Origin: Pelomonas sp963992225
GTDB taxonomy: Bacteria; Pseudomonadota; Gammaproteobacteria; Burkholderiales; Burkholderiaceae_C
Reading direction: 5' to 3'
Length of the DNA stretch: 6,720 nt
Assembly (NCBI GenBank): GCA_963992225.1
Contig: CAXDTK010000280.1
Location: 1 to 6,720, forward strand
The notes below the pieces were generated by a model, which saw only the letters and a list, made by a program, of their open reading frames with translations, had not been told where the DNA came from and did not search any database. Both the position numbers and the translations under genes were made by a program. Numbering within the stretch: position 1 is the first letter of the stretch; every line of letters begins with the position of its first letter. Positions 5,797 through 6,720 of this stretch are shown one piece after another.

Positions 5797-6060
5797 ATGG
5801 AAGCCACCGTTGCCGAACGCGGGCAGATCACGCTGCCCAAAGCCGTGAGAGACGCCCTGGGCCTCACCAAGGGCACCACCCTCAAGGTGGAACTGGACGG
5901 CGGCCGCATCATCCTGCGCAAGGATGTGGGCGACGCCCTGTCCAAGATGCGCGGCCGCATCAAGCTGCCGGCCGGCACCACCACCGACGACGTGATGCGC
6001 GAGCTGCGTGGCCGCGCACCCGGCGATCCCTATCCCCCGCCCTCCGACGAATCGGCATGA
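5797..6060 (+). CDS. vapB: AbrB/MazE-type antitoxin, VapB-like
   Basis: This 87-residue protein is the antitoxin of a type II toxin-antitoxin pair. Residues 3-45 match the swapped-hairpin AbrB/SpoVT DNA-binding fold: VAERGQITLPKAVRDALGL, then GTTLKVELDGGRIILRK. The remainder (about 46-87) is a polar tail ending in a proline-rich stretch, where the toxin-neutralising region is expected. The start has a strong GGAGG Shine-Dalgarno 4 nt upstream. Its stop overlaps the toxin start (ATGA), so both proteins are made from one message and coupled, the usual way of keeping antitoxin in excess. It probably represses its own promoter through the inverted repeat upstream. The family call is secure; the name vapB rests on the PIN partner. 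Confidence 0.9.
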   Translation: MEATVAERGQITLPKAVRDALGLTKGTTLKVELDGGRIILRKDVGDALSKMRGRIKLPAGTTTDDVMRELRGRAPGDPYPPPSDESA

Positions 6061-6476
6061 TCGCTGTCGATACGTCCGTCCTCGTCGACTACCTCGGTGA
6101 CGGCCCGGCCGCCGACGAGGCGGAGCAGCTGCTGCGCGGCGCGCTGTCGACCGGGCCGGTCGTCGCCTGCGAGGTCGTCGTCAGCGAGGTCGTCGCCGGC
6201 CTGGGGCACAGCGACATCGTGCTGGAGACGCTGGAGGCCATCGGCATCGGCTTCTCGCCGCTGGAGTTGCGCTCGGCGCTGCGCGCCGGCGAGATGCAGC
6301 GCCGCTACCGCCAGCGCCTGCCGGCCGATGCCGCGCCGCAGGACATCAAGCGCACCGTTCCCGATTTCCTCATCGGCGCGCACGCCCTGCTGCAATGCCA
6401 GGGCCTGATTACCCGCGACGCCGGTTTTTTCCGTGACTACTTCAAGGGCCTGCGCGTCATCGCGCCGCGGGCCTGA
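6057..6476 (+). CDS. vapC: PIN-domain ribonuclease toxin, VapC-like
   Basis: This 139-residue protein has a complete PIN nuclease domain, expected to cut specific RNAs with Mg2+ when freed from its antitoxin. The acidic active-site set is visible: Asp5 in VDTSVLVDYL, Glu44 in VVVSEVVAG, Asp103 in VPDFLIGAHAL, and Asp121 in LITRDAGFF. Length and motif order fit VapC toxins, with no truncation or missing residue, so the toxin looks active. It overlaps the antitoxin gene by 4 nt (ATGA) and has no independent Shine-Dalgarno, indicating coupled translation. The RNA target cannot be read from the sequence. No terminator is visible in the 32 nt between its stop and acnB. Confidence 0.93.
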   Translation: MIAVDTSVLVDYLGDGPAADEAEQLLRGALSTGPVVACEVVVSEVVAGLGHSDIVLETLEAIGIGFSPLELRSALRAGEMQRRYRQRLPADAAPQDIKRTVPDFLIGAHALLQCQGLITRDAGFFRDYFKGLRVIAPRA

Positions 6477-6508
6477 TTTCTTTCGTCCCCCGTCTCAGGA
6501 GTTCTCTC

Positions 6509-6720
6509 ATGCTCACCGCCTACCGCCAACACGCCGCTGAACGCGCCGCCCTCGGCATTCCCCCTCTCGCGCTGGATGCGAAGCAGGTCGCCGAACTGAT
6601 CGAGCTGATCAAGAACCCGCCCGCTGGCGAAGACGCCTTCCTGCTGGACCTGCTGACCCATCGCGTGCCCCCGGGCGTGGACGATGCCGCCAAGGTCAAG
6701 GCCAGCTTCCTGGCCGCCGT
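6509..6720 (+). CDS. acnB: Aconitate hydratase B, N-terminal 70 residues (3' end outside window)
   Basis: This is the start of the bifunctional aconitase / 2-methylisocitrate dehydratase that interconverts citrate and isocitrate in the TCA cycle and uses a [4Fe-4S] cluster. The visible part, beginning MLTAYRQHAAERAALGIPPLALDAKQ and including ELIKNPPAGEDAFLLDLL and RVPPGVDDAAKVKASFLAAV, closely follows the N-terminal HEAT-like domain of E. coli AcnB. It represents under a tenth of a protein of about 860 residues, so the catalytic residues are out of view. AGGAG (6497-6501), 7 nt before the ATG, supports the start. It follows vapC by 32 nt with no obvious promoter of its own in the gap, so transcription may come partly from the vapBC promoter or from a promoter inside vapC. 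Confidence 0.95.
   Translation, partial: MLTAYRQHAAERAALGIPPLALDAKQVAELIELIKNPPAGEDAFLLDLLTHRVPPGVDDAAKVKASFLAA

Noticed and set aside
5025..5984. 319-codon open frame on the minus strand across the exported protein, the vapBC promoter and vapB
   Set aside because: The opposite-strand genes have a signal peptide, coherent domains and an AbrB motif, while this frame gives a Gly/Leu/Arg-rich translation with no family resemblance.
6477..6508. Terminator or promoter between vapC and acnB
   Set aside because: There is only a short T-rich patch without a stem, and no -10/-35 pair in 32 nt; only the acnB ribosome binding site is supported.

Overview
The window looks like a piece of a high-GC betaproteobacterial chromosome, most likely order Burkholderiales (Comamonadaceae/Rubrivivax-like). 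The basis is the very GC-rich codon use, the AcnB-type aconitase, the beta-proteobacterial type of malate dehydrogenase, and the order sdhA-sdhD-sdhC / gntR / divergent mdh. The taxonomic call is inference from protein resemblance and gene order, not from a search.

Layout. Positions 1-2042 (minus strand) hold the start of a succinate dehydrogenase operon, transcribed right to left as sdhC, sdhD, sdhA. sdhA runs off the left edge, and sdhB is presumably just outside. Positions 2137-2853 (minus strand) encode a GntR-family regulator with a UTRA (HutC-type) ligand domain, lying upstream of sdhC in the same orientation. Divergent from it, on the plus strand, are mdh (2935-3921) with a strong hairpin terminator, a CoA-ester lyase of the HpcH/HpaI-CitE family (3985-4986), and an unrecognised exported small protein (5103-5687). 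Next comes a compact vapBC-type toxin-antitoxin operon (5797-6476) with its own promoter, a 9-bp inverted repeat over the -10 region and a 5'-UTR hairpin covering the ribosome binding site. At the right edge is the first 70 codons of acnB (aconitase B), starting only 32 nt after vapC.

How it fits together. Succinate dehydrogenase, malate dehydrogenase and aconitase are TCA-cycle enzymes, and the CoA-ester lyase probably acts on a malyl-, citramalyl- or citryl-CoA-like compound next to that cycle. The UTRA regulator sits between the two divergent arms and could control one or both. The vapBC pair is the accessory item: it lies between the metabolic genes and acnB, with no visible terminator before acnB, so its promoter may contribute to aconitase expression. 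No IS element, CRISPR array, tRNA or rRNA was seen. No gene-free stretch exceeds about 120 bases. I did not find a wholly new system; the most interesting points are the vapBC-acnB junction with its layered control elements, the unrecognised exported protein, and the local GntR regulator.
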